Assembly (NCBI RefSeq): GCF_029350975.1
Contig: NZ_JARKMR010000001.1
Location: 124,001-188,000 of the forward strand
DNA from: Maribacter zhoushanensis
GTDB taxonomy: Bacteria > Bacteroidota > Bacteroidia > Flavobacteriales > Flavobacteriaceae
Length of the DNA stretch: 64,000 nucleotides
Direction of reading: 5' to 3'
A model generated the notes under the pieces. It was not told where the DNA came from. It saw only the letters and a program-made list of their open reading frames with translations, and did no database searches. Made by a program: the position numbers and the translations under genes. This document shows, piece by piece, positions 20,134 through 29,683 of this stretch; positions within the stretch are counted from its first letter, which is position 1; each line of letters opens with the position of its first letter.

Positions 20134-20197
20134 ATAGCTAGTTTTTAAGTGTCATTAATTTTCGACCATAAGATCTTAAAAGCGGTATTTAATCTGT

Positions 20198-20212
20198 TTC
20201 CCAAATTGGGAA
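20198..20212. promoter_or_regulatory. Small inverted repeat upstream of the SPFH gene
   Basis: TTCCCAA-A-TTGGGAA, a 7-1-7 inverted repeat in the divergent gap between the VOC and SPFH genes. It is short and could be an operator half-site pair or chance; no consensus is recognised. Confidence 0.25.
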
Positions 20213-20346
20213 TGTTTTAATTTTCTCAAAGTAATATTACAATTTATGTTTTTAATACCATGATTCTGTAACAAATGTGCAGCTTATGCTACTTATAGTT
20301 TGAAGGCTTTTAGTATCTTCCATTATTAACTATAAAATAAAAAAAT

Positions 20347-21306
20347 ATGGGCTCATTTATTTGGATTCCGATTGCGTTTTTAGTGATTTTCACTATTCTA
20401 TCGGGTGTATTTATCGTAAAACAACAAACCGCTGTTTTAATAGAAACCTTTGGGAAATTTACTAGTGTTAGGCAATCTGGTATTCAGTTTAAAATTCCCT
20501 TTGTACAGCGAATTGCGGCTAGAATAGGTTTAAAAATTCAACAGTTAGATGTTATTATTGAAACCAAGACCTTAGATGATGTATTTGTAAAGTTGAAAGT
20601 ATCTGTACAATATGTGGTTATCAAGGAGAAAGTATATGATGCTTATTACAAGTTAGAGTATCCACATGAGCAGATTACTTCTTATGTATTTGATGTGGTA
20701 AGAGCAGAGGTGCCAAAAATGAAATTAGATGATGTCTTTGTAAAGAAAGATGATATTGCTATTGCGGTAAAATCTGAACTACAAGAGGCAATGCTTGATT
20801 ATGGTTTTGATATTATTAAAACCTTGGTTACAGATATTGATCCAGATGCCCAAGTAAAAGAGGCTATGAACCGTATTAATGCTTCTGAACGTCAAAAAAC
20901 TGCTGCGCAGTTTGAAGGTGATGCTGCACGTATTTTAATTGTGGAGAAAGCTAAGGCAGAGGCAGAAAGTAAGCGATTACAAGGTCAAGGTATTGCCGAT
21001 CAACGTAGAGAGATTGCTCGTGGTTTAGAAGAATCTGTAGACGTTCTAAACAATGTTGGTATTAACTCTCAAGAAGCTTCAGCCCTTATTGTAGTTACAC
21101 AACACTATGATACATTACAGTCTATAGGTGAAGAAACTAATTCTAACCTTATTTTATTACCTAATTCTCCACAGGCAGGTAGTGATATGTTGAATAATAT
21201 GATTGCATCTTTTACGGCATCTAACCAAATTGGTGAGGCTATGAAAGAACAAAATGCAAAAAAAGGGATTGTGAATAAGAAAAGAGGTAATTCAGACAAT
21301 TCTTAA
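20347..21306 (+). CDS. SPFH/Band 7 (stomatin-prohibitin) membrane protein
   Basis: Membrane-microdomain scaffold protein of the SPFH superfamily (319 residues). It has one N-terminal membrane anchor (about 3-23), then the Band 7 domain (about 25-190) with the typical IVKQQTAVLIETFGKF start and the central PKMKLDDVFVKKDDIA. An Ala/Glu-rich coiled coil follows (about 190-250, ASERQKTAAQFEGDAARILI then EKAKAEAESKRLQGQGIAD). The C-terminal tail is polar. The QGIADQRREIARGL segment is characteristic of slipin/HIR-type plant and bacterial members. The partner protease or channel is unknown; it stands alone between two intergenic gaps, ending at a strong terminator. Confidence 0.9.
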   Translation: MGSFIWIPIAFLVIFTILSGVFIVKQQTAVLIETFGKFTSVRQSGIQFKIPFVQRIAARIGLKIQQLDVIIETKTLDDVFVKLKVSVQYVVIKEKVYDAYYKLEYPHEQITSYVFDVVRAEVPKMKLDDVFVKKDDIAIAVKSELQEAMLDYGFDIIKTLVTDIDPDAQVKEAMNRINASERQKTAAQFEGDAARILIVEKAKAEAESKRLQGQGIADQRREIARGLEESVDVLNNVGINSQEASALIVVTQHYDTLQSIGEETNSNLILLPNSPQAGSDMLNNMIASFTASNQIGEAMKEQNAKKGIVNKKRGNSDNS

Positions 21307-21324
21307 AACGTAATTTCTTATACA

Positions 21325-21363
21325 TAAAAGCCGCTACAGTAGATACTGTAGCGGCTTTTTTTA
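21325..21363. terminator. Bidirectional terminator between the SPFH and BamA-like genes
   Basis: AAAAGCCGCTACAGT pairs with ACTGTAGCGGCTTTT around a 4-base loop, followed by a T-run on the plus strand and preceded by A-rich DNA. It is shared by the two convergent genes. Confidence 0.92.
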
Positions 21364-21377
21364 TTGAACTATTTTCT

Positions 21378-22655
21378 TTAAAAGTATTGCCCAATACCAA
21401 AGACTATTCCGTTTGTAGTATCGTTTCCAATTCCTACTCCGTAATCCAATCTAAATACCGCATTGAATATTTTTTTGTGGATAAACCTAAAACCAACACC
21501 TGGATATAGCTTGGTAGAAGAACCATCAAATAATTGCGAGAACTCTTCACCGGGATTTCTCCATGAACCAGCATCAACAAAAGCATTTCCTTGAACAACA
21601 AACCAGCCTTTTTCATATAAAGTATGCCTATATTCCGTATTCAATACAATTGACGCTGTACCGCGATCTACGGTGGTACCTACGCCCCTAATGTTTAATT
21701 GATTGTCTAAAGTAAAGGGAGCAAATGGAGAATCATCGTTACCAAATGCTGCCGCTAAACGAAGTCTACTTGCCCAGTTGCCCTTATCTTGGATCTTTTT
21801 GTAGTACGTTAAATCATTTCTAAAGGATGAGAACGAATTTAGAAAGGTTTCTGCAGGTGCATCGCCATTTAAAAATTGAATATGTTGAGCTGTAAATTCA
21901 CTAATAATACCATCAAAATATTGATAATCTATATCTAAGTCTACAAAACGGTAAACACCTTTATAGATTAATTTATTTGCTTCTAATGATAGCGGAGTAT
22001 TTGGTAACGCATTATCACCTTCAAATAAATACGATTCTTGCACAAAAGCGGCACCTAGTTCTGCTTCATTTTTAAAATCGAAAGAGAACAATAGTTTTGC
22101 CTCTGCATTTTTAGAATTAAAACGATAGTCTTTTTCTCCCTGCTCATAAAAAACGGGTTCTTGTGTTGTAAGATCTTGGTAATTGATACCGATACCTAGT
22201 TTATCACTAAATAAAAATGGATGTTCCCAAAATGCGCCATAGGAGTTGAAAATATTCTTCTCATAAAACCCACCTAATAATTGATTATTTCCAAACAGAT
22301 TAAATTCAAAGGCAGATACTCTATAGGAAAAACTACCGTCGTTTGCGGTAGCTATCCTTAAACCTGGTATAATAGTATAGTTCTCTACAATAGTATATAT
22401 AAGAACATTTTTATTATCTCTATTTTCAATGTCGTAGGTAGCACTGGCAATACCGGGTAATCTTTTTAGTCTTTCAATATCTGCATTTACTAATGAGACA
22501 TCATATATTGTTTGTTCTTTTGTTTTTACCAATCTTCTTAAGAAAGACTCTTTTGTTCTTTTTAAACCTGAGAATTCTAAAACTTCTATTTTAACTTCTT
22601 GTGCAAAAAGTGTAGCACCTATAAAAAGTAGTAATAAGGTTGCAATTTTTTTCAT
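21378..22655 (-). CDS. BamA/TamA-type outer-membrane barrel (Omp85 family), single POTRA
   Basis: Outer-membrane beta-barrel of the bacterial surface antigen family. With the start set at the ATG at 22655 the protein has 425 residues. It has a signal peptide (MKKIATLLLLFIGATLFAQ), one POTRA-like domain (about 20-95, VKIEVLEFSGLKRTKESFLR and RLKRLPGIASATYDIE), then a barrel of alternating strands ending in the aromatic GIVFGIGQYF. The barrel motif VRGVGTT-like element (NIRGVGTTVDRG) corresponds to the family's VRGY/F loop-6 signature. BamA has five POTRAs, so this is a shorter relative, perhaps for lipid or a specific cargo. An upstream Met at 22697 exists but would bury the signal peptide. 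Confidence 0.85.
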   Translation of the reverse strand: MKKIATLLLLFIGATLFAQEVKIEVLEFSGLKRTKESFLRRLVKTKEQTIYDVSLVNADIERLKRLPGIASATYDIENRDNKNVLIYTIVENYTIIPGLRIATANDGSFSYRVSAFEFNLFGNNQLLGGFYEKNIFNSYGAFWEHPFLFSDKLGIGINYQDLTTQEPVFYEQGEKDYRFNSKNAEAKLLFSFDFKNEAELGAAFVQESYLFEGDNALPNTPLSLEANKLIYKGVYRFVDLDIDYQYFDGIISEFTAQHIQFLNGDAPAETFLNSFSSFRNDLTYYKKIQDKGNWASRLRLAAAFGNDDSPFAPFTLDNQLNIRGVGTTVDRGTASIVLNTEYRHTLYEKGWFVVQGNAFVDAGSWRNPGEEFSQLFDGSSTKLYPGVGFRFIHKKIFNAVFRLDYGVGIGNDTTNGIVFGIGQYF

Positions 22656-23007
22656 AGTATATATTGTTACTTCAACTAAGACGGGTTGAAATAACATTCC
22701 ATACGAAAAAAAGGCATTTTGCTTAATGGATCGATGAAATGTAATTCTCTAAACTTAATGAGATTATGAAAAGAAGGGAATTAAAAGGGAATACTTATAC
22801 TATAATAAAATGATAAGTGCACTTTGGATAATTAAGGTTTTAAGCAATAGTAAAACGCAATATAAGTTGTTTTGAAAGCATTTTTCAACATCAACCAACA
22901 ACTTGTATAGCTGACTATTTAAAACCATTGAGGTGGTCTTAAAACAATAAAAATGGCATAAAAAATACCAATTGATATTTTTTATGCCATTGAAAATAAT
23001 TATACTT
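22656..23007. other. Spacer between glnS and the BamA-like gene
   Basis: AT-rich 350-base gap. It carries the glnS terminator hairpin at 22953-22990 and presumably the promoter of the BamA-like gene. A 73-codon frame here overlaps the hairpin and the glnS end and does not look like a gene. Confidence 0.55.
22953..22990 (-). terminator. AT-rich 15-bp terminator hairpin of glnS
   Basis: ATGGCATAAAAAATA and TATTTTTTATGCCAT are perfect complements (15 bp) around an 8-base loop, 17 bases beyond the glnS stop. The built-in A6/T6 run supplies the U-tract. Confidence 0.7.
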
Positions 23008-24690
23008 TTATTTTTCGGCAATTTTAGCCCAAGAATCTCTTAAACCAACAGTTCTATTGAAAACTAATTTATCTGCAGTTGTATCTGGATCAACACAGAA
23101 ATACCCGATTCTTTGAAATTGAACCCGGTCTCCAATTTGTGCCTCTTTTAAATGAGGTTCTACATAACCGGTAATTACCTGTAAAGAATCTGGATTTACA
23201 AATTCCATAAAATCTTTATCCTTATGTGTATCTGGACTTTCATCTGTAAACAAACGATCGTATAAACGTACTTCTGCTTCAACAGCATGTTTTATAGATA
23301 CCCAATGCAATGTTCCTTTTACTTTACGTAAGCTTTCTTCAGAACCGCTACCACTTTTACTTTTTGGGTCGTAAGTACATTGTACCTCTATAATATTCCC
23401 ATCAGTATCTTTTGTGCAAGATTCAGCTTTAATAATGTATGCATTCTTTAAACGAACCTCTTTTCCAAGTTTTAGTCTAAAGAATTTCTTGTTAGCCTCT
23501 TCTCTAAAATCTTCTCTTTCAATATAGAATTCTCTTGAAAAAGGAACTTTTCTAGAACCGGCACTTTCATCTTCGGGATTATTTTCTGCATCTAACCACT
23601 CTTCTTCCCCTTCTGGATAATTCGTTATTACCACTTTTAATGGATCTAAAACACCCATTACCCTTGGAGCTACTTTATTTAAATGGTCACGTACCTGAAA
23701 CTCTAATAAAGAAACGTCAATTAAGTTATCTCTTTTTGCTATACCTATAGTATCTGTAAAATTGCGTATAGATTCTGGGGTATACCCTCTTCTTCTTAAA
23801 CCGGAAATTGTTGGCATTCTAGGATCATCCCAAGAATCGACTACACCCTTTTCTACCAATTGTGCCAGTTTTCTTTTACTCACTACGGTATGACTCAAGT
23901 TTCTTCTAGCAAATTCTCGCTGTTTAGGTCTTACTTTAGTTTTATCGTACACTTGATCTAAAAACCAATTATATAATTCGCGGTGCATGGCAAATTCTAA
24001 CGTACAGAAAGAATGTGAAACTTGTTCTATGTAATCACTTTCTCCATGTGTCCAATCATACATAGGATAAATACACCAATCGGTATTTGTTCTGTGGTGT
24101 GCTTTATGCAGTACACGGTACATAATTGGATCTCGCATCAACATATTAGAGGAAGCCATATCGATCTTGGCTCTTAATACGTGAGTTCCTTCTTCAAAAT
24201 CACCGTTTTTCATCTTTTCGAAGAGTTCTAAATTCTCTTCTATAGATCTATTTCTGTTCGGACTATTTGTACCAGGTTCTGTAGGTGTACCTTTTTGAGC
24301 GGCCATTTCTTCAGAAGATTGATTATCGACATATGCCTTGCCTTGTTTTACCAATTCTACTGCCCAATCATACAATTGCTGAAAATAATCAGACGCATAC
24401 CGTTCGGTATCCCACTTAAAACCTAGCCATTCTACATCTTTTTTAATGGCATCTACAAATTCTTGTTCCTCTTTTGCAGGGTTGGTATCATCAAACCTCA
24501 GATTTACAGGGGCATTATATCTAAGACCTAAACCAAAGTTTAAGCAAATAGAACTTGCGTGCCCAATATGTAGGTAACCATTAGGCTCTGGAGGAAAACG
24601 AAAACGTAATTCGTCTTTGGTATAACCATTTACCAAGTCCTCTTCAACAATTTGTTCAATAAAATTCAAAGACTTCGTTGTCTCGCTCAT
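23008..24690 (-). CDS. glnS: Glutaminyl-tRNA synthetase
   Basis: Class I synthetase charging tRNA-Gln directly with glutamine. From the ATG at 24690 the protein has 560 residues, close to the E. coli enzyme. HIGH motif PEPNGYLHIGHASS (HIGH at 41-44), the KMSKS counterpart VVSKRKL near 275, and the GlnRS-specific region RFDDTNPAKEEQEFVDAI and YDWTHGESDYIEQVSHSFC are all intact; the C-terminal anticodon-binding beta-barrels are complete. An ATG 15 bases upstream (24705) is possible, but the MSETTKSLNFIE start matches the usual family start. It has its own hairpin terminator. Confidence 0.96.
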   Translation of the reverse strand: MSETTKSLNFIEQIVEEDLVNGYTKDELRFRFPPEPNGYLHIGHASSICLNFGLGLRYNAPVNLRFDDTNPAKEEQEFVDAIKKDVEWLGFKWDTERYASDYFQQLYDWAVELVKQGKAYVDNQSSEEMAAQKGTPTEPGTNSPNRNRSIEENLELFEKMKNGDFEEGTHVLRAKIDMASSNMLMRDPIMYRVLHKAHHRTNTDWCIYPMYDWTHGESDYIEQVSHSFCTLEFAMHRELYNWFLDQVYDKTKVRPKQREFARRNLSHTVVSKRKLAQLVEKGVVDSWDDPRMPTISGLRRRGYTPESIRNFTDTIGIAKRDNLIDVSLLEFQVRDHLNKVAPRVMGVLDPLKVVITNYPEGEEEWLDAENNPEDESAGSRKVPFSREFYIEREDFREEANKKFFRLKLGKEVRLKNAYIIKAESCTKDTDGNIIEVQCTYDPKSKSGSGSEESLRKVKGTLHWVSIKHAVEAEVRLYDRLFTDESPDTHKDKDFMEFVNPDSLQVITGYVEPHLKEAQIGDRVQFQRIGYFCVDPDTTADKLVFNRTVGLRDSWAKIAEK

Positions 24691-24771
24691 GTCATAATTT
24701 TTCAAGCTACAAAAGTAGCAAAATTGCCTTAAATGGTTGGTTTAAATAAAACACACCTTACATAAAATGAG

Positions 24772-24838
24772 TTTCACAACAGAAATCTTCCTTCTAACAA
24801 CATAAAATTCCAGTTCGTCGTATTTAATAACATATTTG
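24772..24838 (+). promoter_or_regulatory. Direct-repeat element plus -7 box upstream of the Ig-like cargo/PorP operon
   Basis: TTTCACAACAGAAA starts at 24772 and a second half-site, TAACAACATAAA, has its ACAACA at 24797-24802, exactly 21 bp after the first. CATATTTG, one mismatch from TAnnTTTG, lies at 24831-24838, exactly 28 nt after the second half-site. The start codon is at 24916. Geometry and sequence match the elements at 32697 and 60676. Confidence 0.7.
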
Positions 24839-24915
24839 TCTAAGAAATGTTGGGATTATAAAAAACTTATTAACCAACTTTTCAACCGTAGTGGCCCCCA
24901 TAACTACAAATGCAT

Positions 24916-27162
24916 ATGAAAACCTTGAACAAACTTACCGTATTTACAGCACTATCCATGCTATTTTGCGCATTTCAATTATCTGCGCAAGCAATAGTCA
25001 TCAATGCTCCTGAACCTGCAGACAATCCAAACCTGTCTGGTAGTACCCCGTGGTCTGCCGTTTGTGCAGGAAATGGCGGATTTAATGAGTACTTCGTCAA
25101 CATTACTTGGATCGGTACTGCCAACCCAGACAACGAATTTATCTTAGAGTTATCTGATGCCAGTGGTAGTTTTGCTAATGCACAGACATTACAGACGATA
25201 ACCGACAAAAATGATGTCAAAGATTTTGATACCAGTTTTGCTATACCAACGGATACCCGAGGTCAAGGTTATAAAATGAGAGTTCGTAGTACAGACCCAG
25301 TAAAGGTAGGTAGCGAATCTGAAGCTTATAATATGTATTATATGGATGTTACCTCTAATTTAAATATTAGTGAATTGGGTGACGGTGTACCTCCAGGTAC
25401 AGTATGTAGCACAGGTGCTATTACCTTACAAGTAGATAATATAGCCAACCCAGAAACCTATCAGTATATTTGGTTTCGCAGTGGTACGGAATTAACTGGT
25501 GAAACTGGGCATACTTTAAACGTTGCACAATCTGGTATGTACAATGTATATATTGATTATGGTCCAAGATGTACCGGTTCTGGTAATACAGATTCTAATA
25601 TTGTTGATGTAACTATTGGCGGTTCTGGAACCGGCATTGCAGTTACTGCTCCAACCAAAACTTCTTTATGTAGTACAGATACTGAAACATTGACTATAGA
25701 CCAAACAGATGCTTCATGGAACTATCAGTGGTTCAAAGATGATGTTGAGATTGTTGGTGCAACTTCAACTTCATATAACGTGAATGCTTCTAATGCAGGT
25801 TTTGAAGGTAACTATGCAGTAGAGATTTCAGGTACAGGTATCTGTAATGAAAGATCGGCTGTGGTAACCATAACCAATGCGGAATTATATACCGTTACTG
25901 TAGAGAATGAAATTAATATGGTTTTATTACCTACACAAAACGAAGTATTATCTGTAAGTACAACGGCAGTTACACCAAGTTATAAATGGTTTAGAAATGC
26001 TGTTGAGATTGTAGGTGAAACAAGTAGTTCTCTTACTATTACCGAAGATGGCGAATATTACGCAGAAGTAACTCAAACAGGCGGTGCTTGTTCTGTATCT
26101 TCTAAAAACTCTGATATAACTACAGTTGTATCTCCTGCATCATTTGAAATTACTATAAATTATACCGAAGCGTATACCCCTTGTGAAACTACAAGTACTA
26201 CGTTGGGTGTTGAGTTGATTAATGCAGTTGCAGCAGACGGAACTATAACAGATGTAACAAGTGCCTTATTGGACGGATTTACATATGAATGGAGTAAAGA
26301 TGGCGCTGCAATAGCAGGTGCATCTAGCAACAGTATTAGTTTGGCTTCAAACTCTGAAAATGGGGATTACGATTTAAATGCAATTGTTGGTAGTTTTGAT
26401 GTGGATTCCAATGTTTTACCGGTTCAATTATTAACTAATGAAACGGTGGCTATTACAAGCTCAGGAACTGTTTTCTGTAGTGGTGGCGAAACTATTACTT
26501 TAAGCACAACTACTGACTTGAGTTCCGCTACCTTTGAGTGGCAATTAGACGGGGCATCCATTAATACTACAGATGCTGTATTAACGGTTTCTACCGCTGG
26601 TACATATAGCTTGGCAATTGACAGAGATGGTTGTTCGTTAATCTCTAATGAAATTGTAGTTACACCATTAGATGAAAACTTAATTACGCTTGATCCCGGT
26701 ACAGAAATAGTAATGCCAGAAGGTACAACTAGAACCGTTACTGCAAATGGCGGTACAGCTTACAGATGGTTAGATGCCAATGCTGCTGAATTGAGCAACT
26801 CTGATAGTGTTACAATTACCGAAGCCGGTAGTTATACCTTAATTGCATCTATTGATAATTGCGAGATTGTTAGACAGTTAGAAGTATCTTATTTAGACAC
26901 CTTTAAAGTGCCTAATGTCATCACCGTGAACGGAGATGGTATCAATGATCAATGGATCATACCTAACTCTTATTCCAATAAGGCCGATGTCAATGTAATT
27001 ATTTACAATGAGCAAGGTCAAGAAATTGTAAACGAATTCGATTATAAAAATAACTGGCCGCAGTCAACTACTGCGTTCACCAAACAAAACATGGTATTCT
27101 ACTATAAGATCAGGAATGCCAGTGAAGTACTTAAACAAGGTACGATCACAGTAATACGTTAA
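24916..27162 (+). CDS. T9SS type B-sorted surface protein with Ig-like domains
   Basis: Predicted cell-surface protein exported by the type IX system. From the ATG at 24916 (better than 24910, which adds only Met-His) it has 748 residues. It has a signal peptide (MKTLNKLTVFTALSMLFCAFQLSAQA), an N-terminal beta domain, a series of Ig-like/PKD-like modules with the recurring pattern 'YQWFKDDVEIVGATSTSYNV' (about 155-640), and a C-terminal type B sorting domain (about 666-748). The last begins PNVITVNGDGINDQW and ends KQGTITVIR; the usual FTPNGDG motif is altered to TVNGDG. The PorP-type gene follows after 7 bases, a typical cargo-partner pair. The ligand or adhesive target is unknown. Confidence 0.88.
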   Translation: MKTLNKLTVFTALSMLFCAFQLSAQAIVINAPEPADNPNLSGSTPWSAVCAGNGGFNEYFVNITWIGTANPDNEFILELSDASGSFANAQTLQTITDKNDVKDFDTSFAIPTDTRGQGYKMRVRSTDPVKVGSESEAYNMYYMDVTSNLNISELGDGVPPGTVCSTGAITLQVDNIANPETYQYIWFRSGTELTGETGHTLNVAQSGMYNVYIDYGPRCTGSGNTDSNIVDVTIGGSGTGIAVTAPTKTSLCSTDTETLTIDQTDASWNYQWFKDDVEIVGATSTSYNVNASNAGFEGNYAVEISGTGICNERSAVVTITNAELYTVTVENEINMVLLPTQNEVLSVSTTAVTPSYKWFRNAVEIVGETSSSLTITEDGEYYAEVTQTGGACSVSSKNSDITTVVSPASFEITINYTEAYTPCETTSTTLGVELINAVAADGTITDVTSALLDGFTYEWSKDGAAIAGASSNSISLASNSENGDYDLNAIVGSFDVDSNVLPVQLLTNETVAITSSGTVFCSGGETITLSTTTDLSSATFEWQLDGASINTTDAVLTVSTAGTYSLAIDRDGCSLISNEIVVTPLDENLITLDPGTEIVMPEGTTRTVTANGGTAYRWLDANAAELSNSDSVTITEAGSYTLIASIDNCEIVRQLEVSYLDTFKVPNVITVNGDGINDQWIIPNSYSNKADVNVIIYNEQGQEIVNEFDYKNNWPQSTTAFTKQNMVFYYKIRNASEVLKQGTITVIR

Positions 27163-27169
27163 GCTCACC

Positions 27170-29380
27170 ATGCTAAAGAAAAGTGTTTTATATCTATTGT
27201 TATTTGTGTTGGCTATCATGAAGGTTAGCGGGCAAGAGGATAATCCGTTTGTATCATATGACGTTCCTTCCCAGAACCTTTTGAAGTACAACAGATTCTT
27301 AATCAACCCAACGTTTTCAACGGTTAGGGAAGACAAATCATACATCAACTTGTTACACCGAAACCAATCGGTACAATTTGATGATAACAATCAAAACTAT
27401 TTCTTAAGCTATAGTGGTCGTATAAACGATAAAACAGGTTTAGGCCTTAGTCTATATTCTCAAAGAGAAGGTATCTTAAGCAACTTTGGTGTGTTGGCAA
27501 ATTATGCCTACGGTATAAAACTGAACGACAAGAGTAACTTTACTTTTGGCGCAAATGTTTCTTACTACCAAAGTGGGTTTGATAACGGTAGAGCTTCTAC
27601 TGTAGAAGATGATCCTTTTTTAGCAGGACTGCAAGACCAGAATCTATTATCATTTCAGCCTGGTTTTAACCTTTCTTATGGTAAATTCGATGTTGGTGTG
27701 TTTGCTGAAAACCTTTTTGATTATAACTTAAAGACAAGCGAATCTGTAACCGAGTTTAAGGACAAAACATATTCTGGGCACTTACAATATACCCATCAGT
27801 TTGAAAAGCAAGACGGTATATTTGAACAAGGGCGGTTAATGCCTTTGGCAAGAGTTAGAAAAGTAGGTGAAGAAGATGTTACCCTTGGCGGTAGTTTAAT
27901 TCTTGACCTTCCAAAATTAGGATGGATCCAAGGTGGTTACGATAGTTTTTATGGTGCAGCTGCGGGTGTTGGTTTTAATCTTAACCAAAGAATCTCTTTA
28001 GGCTATACTATGGAAAAAGGGTTATCTAACAATTTTGATAATTTTGGAGTTACCCATGAAATCTCATTTGCGTATTCATTTACACCTAACCTTACAGAAG
28101 ATAGGGTAATGTTAGAGGATGATTACGAGGATGATCTAGTGCAAAATGATGATGAGCCAGAGAACATTGCAACGAATGAGGAAATTGAAGAGTTGAAAAT
28201 GAAGTTGGCAGAGAACGATGCCATTATTGAAGAGCTGATGTTTCGTCAAGATTCATTAGAAGCTATTCGCCAATCTGATTTAGAAAGACGTTTTGCAATG
28301 GTTATGCGTATGGTTCGTAATGAAACCAATGGAGAAAGACCTGACTTAGAAAATAAGGCCAAAGAGCTTTTCCTAGATGAGAACAGTAATACTGCTGTAG
28401 CTTCTAATTATAACCCAAGTAATTCTGGAGGCTCAAATACCAATAGTTATAATCCAAGCAACTCTGGTGAATTGGCAAGTGGTAAAGAAACAACTGGCGT
28501 AACCCAACAAGATAGGGTTGCGGTCATATCTAATGAAAGAGAAAACCCGGTTACCGAGAGACAAGAAGTTGCGGAGACCAACACAAATTATACTGATAAG
28601 AATAATTTTACTGAGCAGGTTCAGCCTAAAGACGCTGTGGTTGCAAACAGACCTAGAAATACTTCTGTACCTACTACGAATGCAGTTAGGGAAGTAGCCC
28701 AAGACGGAGTTAAAAGTCAAAGGTTTAAAGACCTACCAGATGTAACTGATGGTTACTATATAGTGGCTAATGTTTATAAAGGTGGTCAGTATATGAATAA
28801 TTTTATTGACGACTTAAACGCTAAGGGTATTAACGCTGATTATATCGATAACCCAAATACAGGCTTCAAGTATGTTTACCTTCAACGTTATGATACATTT
28901 GAAGATGCTGTTGCTGCACACGATTCTAATTTGAACGGTGCATATGATGGTGCTATGTGGATCATGAACGTGGATAATAGATATTCTAACGAAGCTTACG
29001 CTAGTAATGTCAATAAGATCAAAGAAAAGTCTTCTAAGTACGACTCCAATGTTCTAACGTCTAATGAGGTGGTAAGAGATAACGTTGAGTCTAGAGAAGC
29101 CGATTCTAAATCTTATGTTATTGAGGGTGCCGGATCTGGTTATTATTTAATAGCTAATGTATTTGCCAACCCTAGCAATGCTAAGAAGTTTGTTTCGCTT
29201 TTAAATTCATTCGGGTTAAATGCAAGCTACTTTATCAACCCAAAGAACAATTATAGATATGTGTATCTTAAGAAGCATGATTCTTGGACCAATGCCTTGA
29301 TTTCATATTACTCTAAGCTGAACGACGCTTATGATGATAAGATGTGGATTATGAGGGTCAATCAAGAACTACTCGTGTAG
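27170..29380 (+). CDS. PorP/SprF-family outer-membrane protein with two C-terminal SPOR-like domains
   Basis: Partner outer-membrane protein for the preceding type B cargo. The 736-residue protein is about twice the normal PorP/SprF length. Residues 1-21 are a signal peptide; about 22-310 form the PorP/SprF-like barrel (NRFLINPTFSTVRED replaces the usual NPAYAG motif). A coiled-coil segment follows (about 330-400), then a Ser/Asn-rich linker. Two SPOR-like modules come last, at about 525-600 (GYYIVANVYKGG to MWIMNVDN) and about 655-735 (GYYLIANVFANP to MWIMRVNQ). SPOR domains bind denuded peptidoglycan, so this protein may tie the barrel to the cell wall. The same module occurs in the OmpA-type protein at 58011-60524. 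Confidence 0.85.
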   Translation: MLKKSVLYLLLFVLAIMKVSGQEDNPFVSYDVPSQNLLKYNRFLINPTFSTVREDKSYINLLHRNQSVQFDDNNQNYFLSYSGRINDKTGLGLSLYSQREGILSNFGVLANYAYGIKLNDKSNFTFGANVSYYQSGFDNGRASTVEDDPFLAGLQDQNLLSFQPGFNLSYGKFDVGVFAENLFDYNLKTSESVTEFKDKTYSGHLQYTHQFEKQDGIFEQGRLMPLARVRKVGEEDVTLGGSLILDLPKLGWIQGGYDSFYGAAAGVGFNLNQRISLGYTMEKGLSNNFDNFGVTHEISFAYSFTPNLTEDRVMLEDDYEDDLVQNDDEPENIATNEEIEELKMKLAENDAIIEELMFRQDSLEAIRQSDLERRFAMVMRMVRNETNGERPDLENKAKELFLDENSNTAVASNYNPSNSGGSNTNSYNPSNSGELASGKETTGVTQQDRVAVISNERENPVTERQEVAETNTNYTDKNNFTEQVQPKDAVVANRPRNTSVPTTNAVREVAQDGVKSQRFKDLPDVTDGYYIVANVYKGGQYMNNFIDDLNAKGINADYIDNPNTGFKYVYLQRYDTFEDAVAAHDSNLNGAYDGAMWIMNVDNRYSNEAYASNVNKIKEKSSKYDSNVLTSNEVVRDNVESREADSKSYVIEGAGSGYYLIANVFANPSNAKKFVSLLNSFGLNASYFINPKNNYRYVYLKKHDSWTNALISYYSKLNDAYDDKMWIMRVNQELLV

Positions 29381-29408
29381 CTTTACTATATGTGAATAAT
29401 AGAATTAT

Positions 29409-29445
29409 ACAAAGCCCTTATCATCTTAGATGATAAGGGCTTTGT
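29409..29445 (+). terminator. Terminator hairpin after the PorP-SPOR gene
   Basis: ACAAAGCCCTTATCATCT pairs over 18 bp with AGATGATAAGGGCTTTGT with almost no loop, 28 bases after the stop. The T-run that follows is weak (TTTGTGGTTT), but stem length and position fit the end of the operon. Confidence 0.75.
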
Positions 29446-29683
29446 GGTTTGAATAGCTGAGGTTTATCAATAGAACGATAAATTATAAACCAATCGTTAT
29501 TTTTGTTTCAATTTAGTTATCAATTTTTATATGATAGGCACAGGGGAAAATTTTTCATTCATCTCCAAATAAAAATACAAATTGGTATTTTAATTAGTAG
29601 AAATTTTCTTTAAGTGATATATGCTATTTTCCAATTACACTTTTTTCAATTCTTGTTTCCTGAAAAAAACTTGAATATTAATT
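29446..29683. other. Spacer after the first T9SS operon
   Basis: AT-rich DNA with no frame, hairpin or direct-repeat element that I can recognise. It separates the first T9SS operon from the accessory pocket. Confidence 0.5.

Noticed and set aside
22800-23021. 73-codon frame on the minus strand
   Set aside because: It overlaps the glnS end and its 15-bp terminator hairpin, has an unlikely composition, and shows no family-like pattern.
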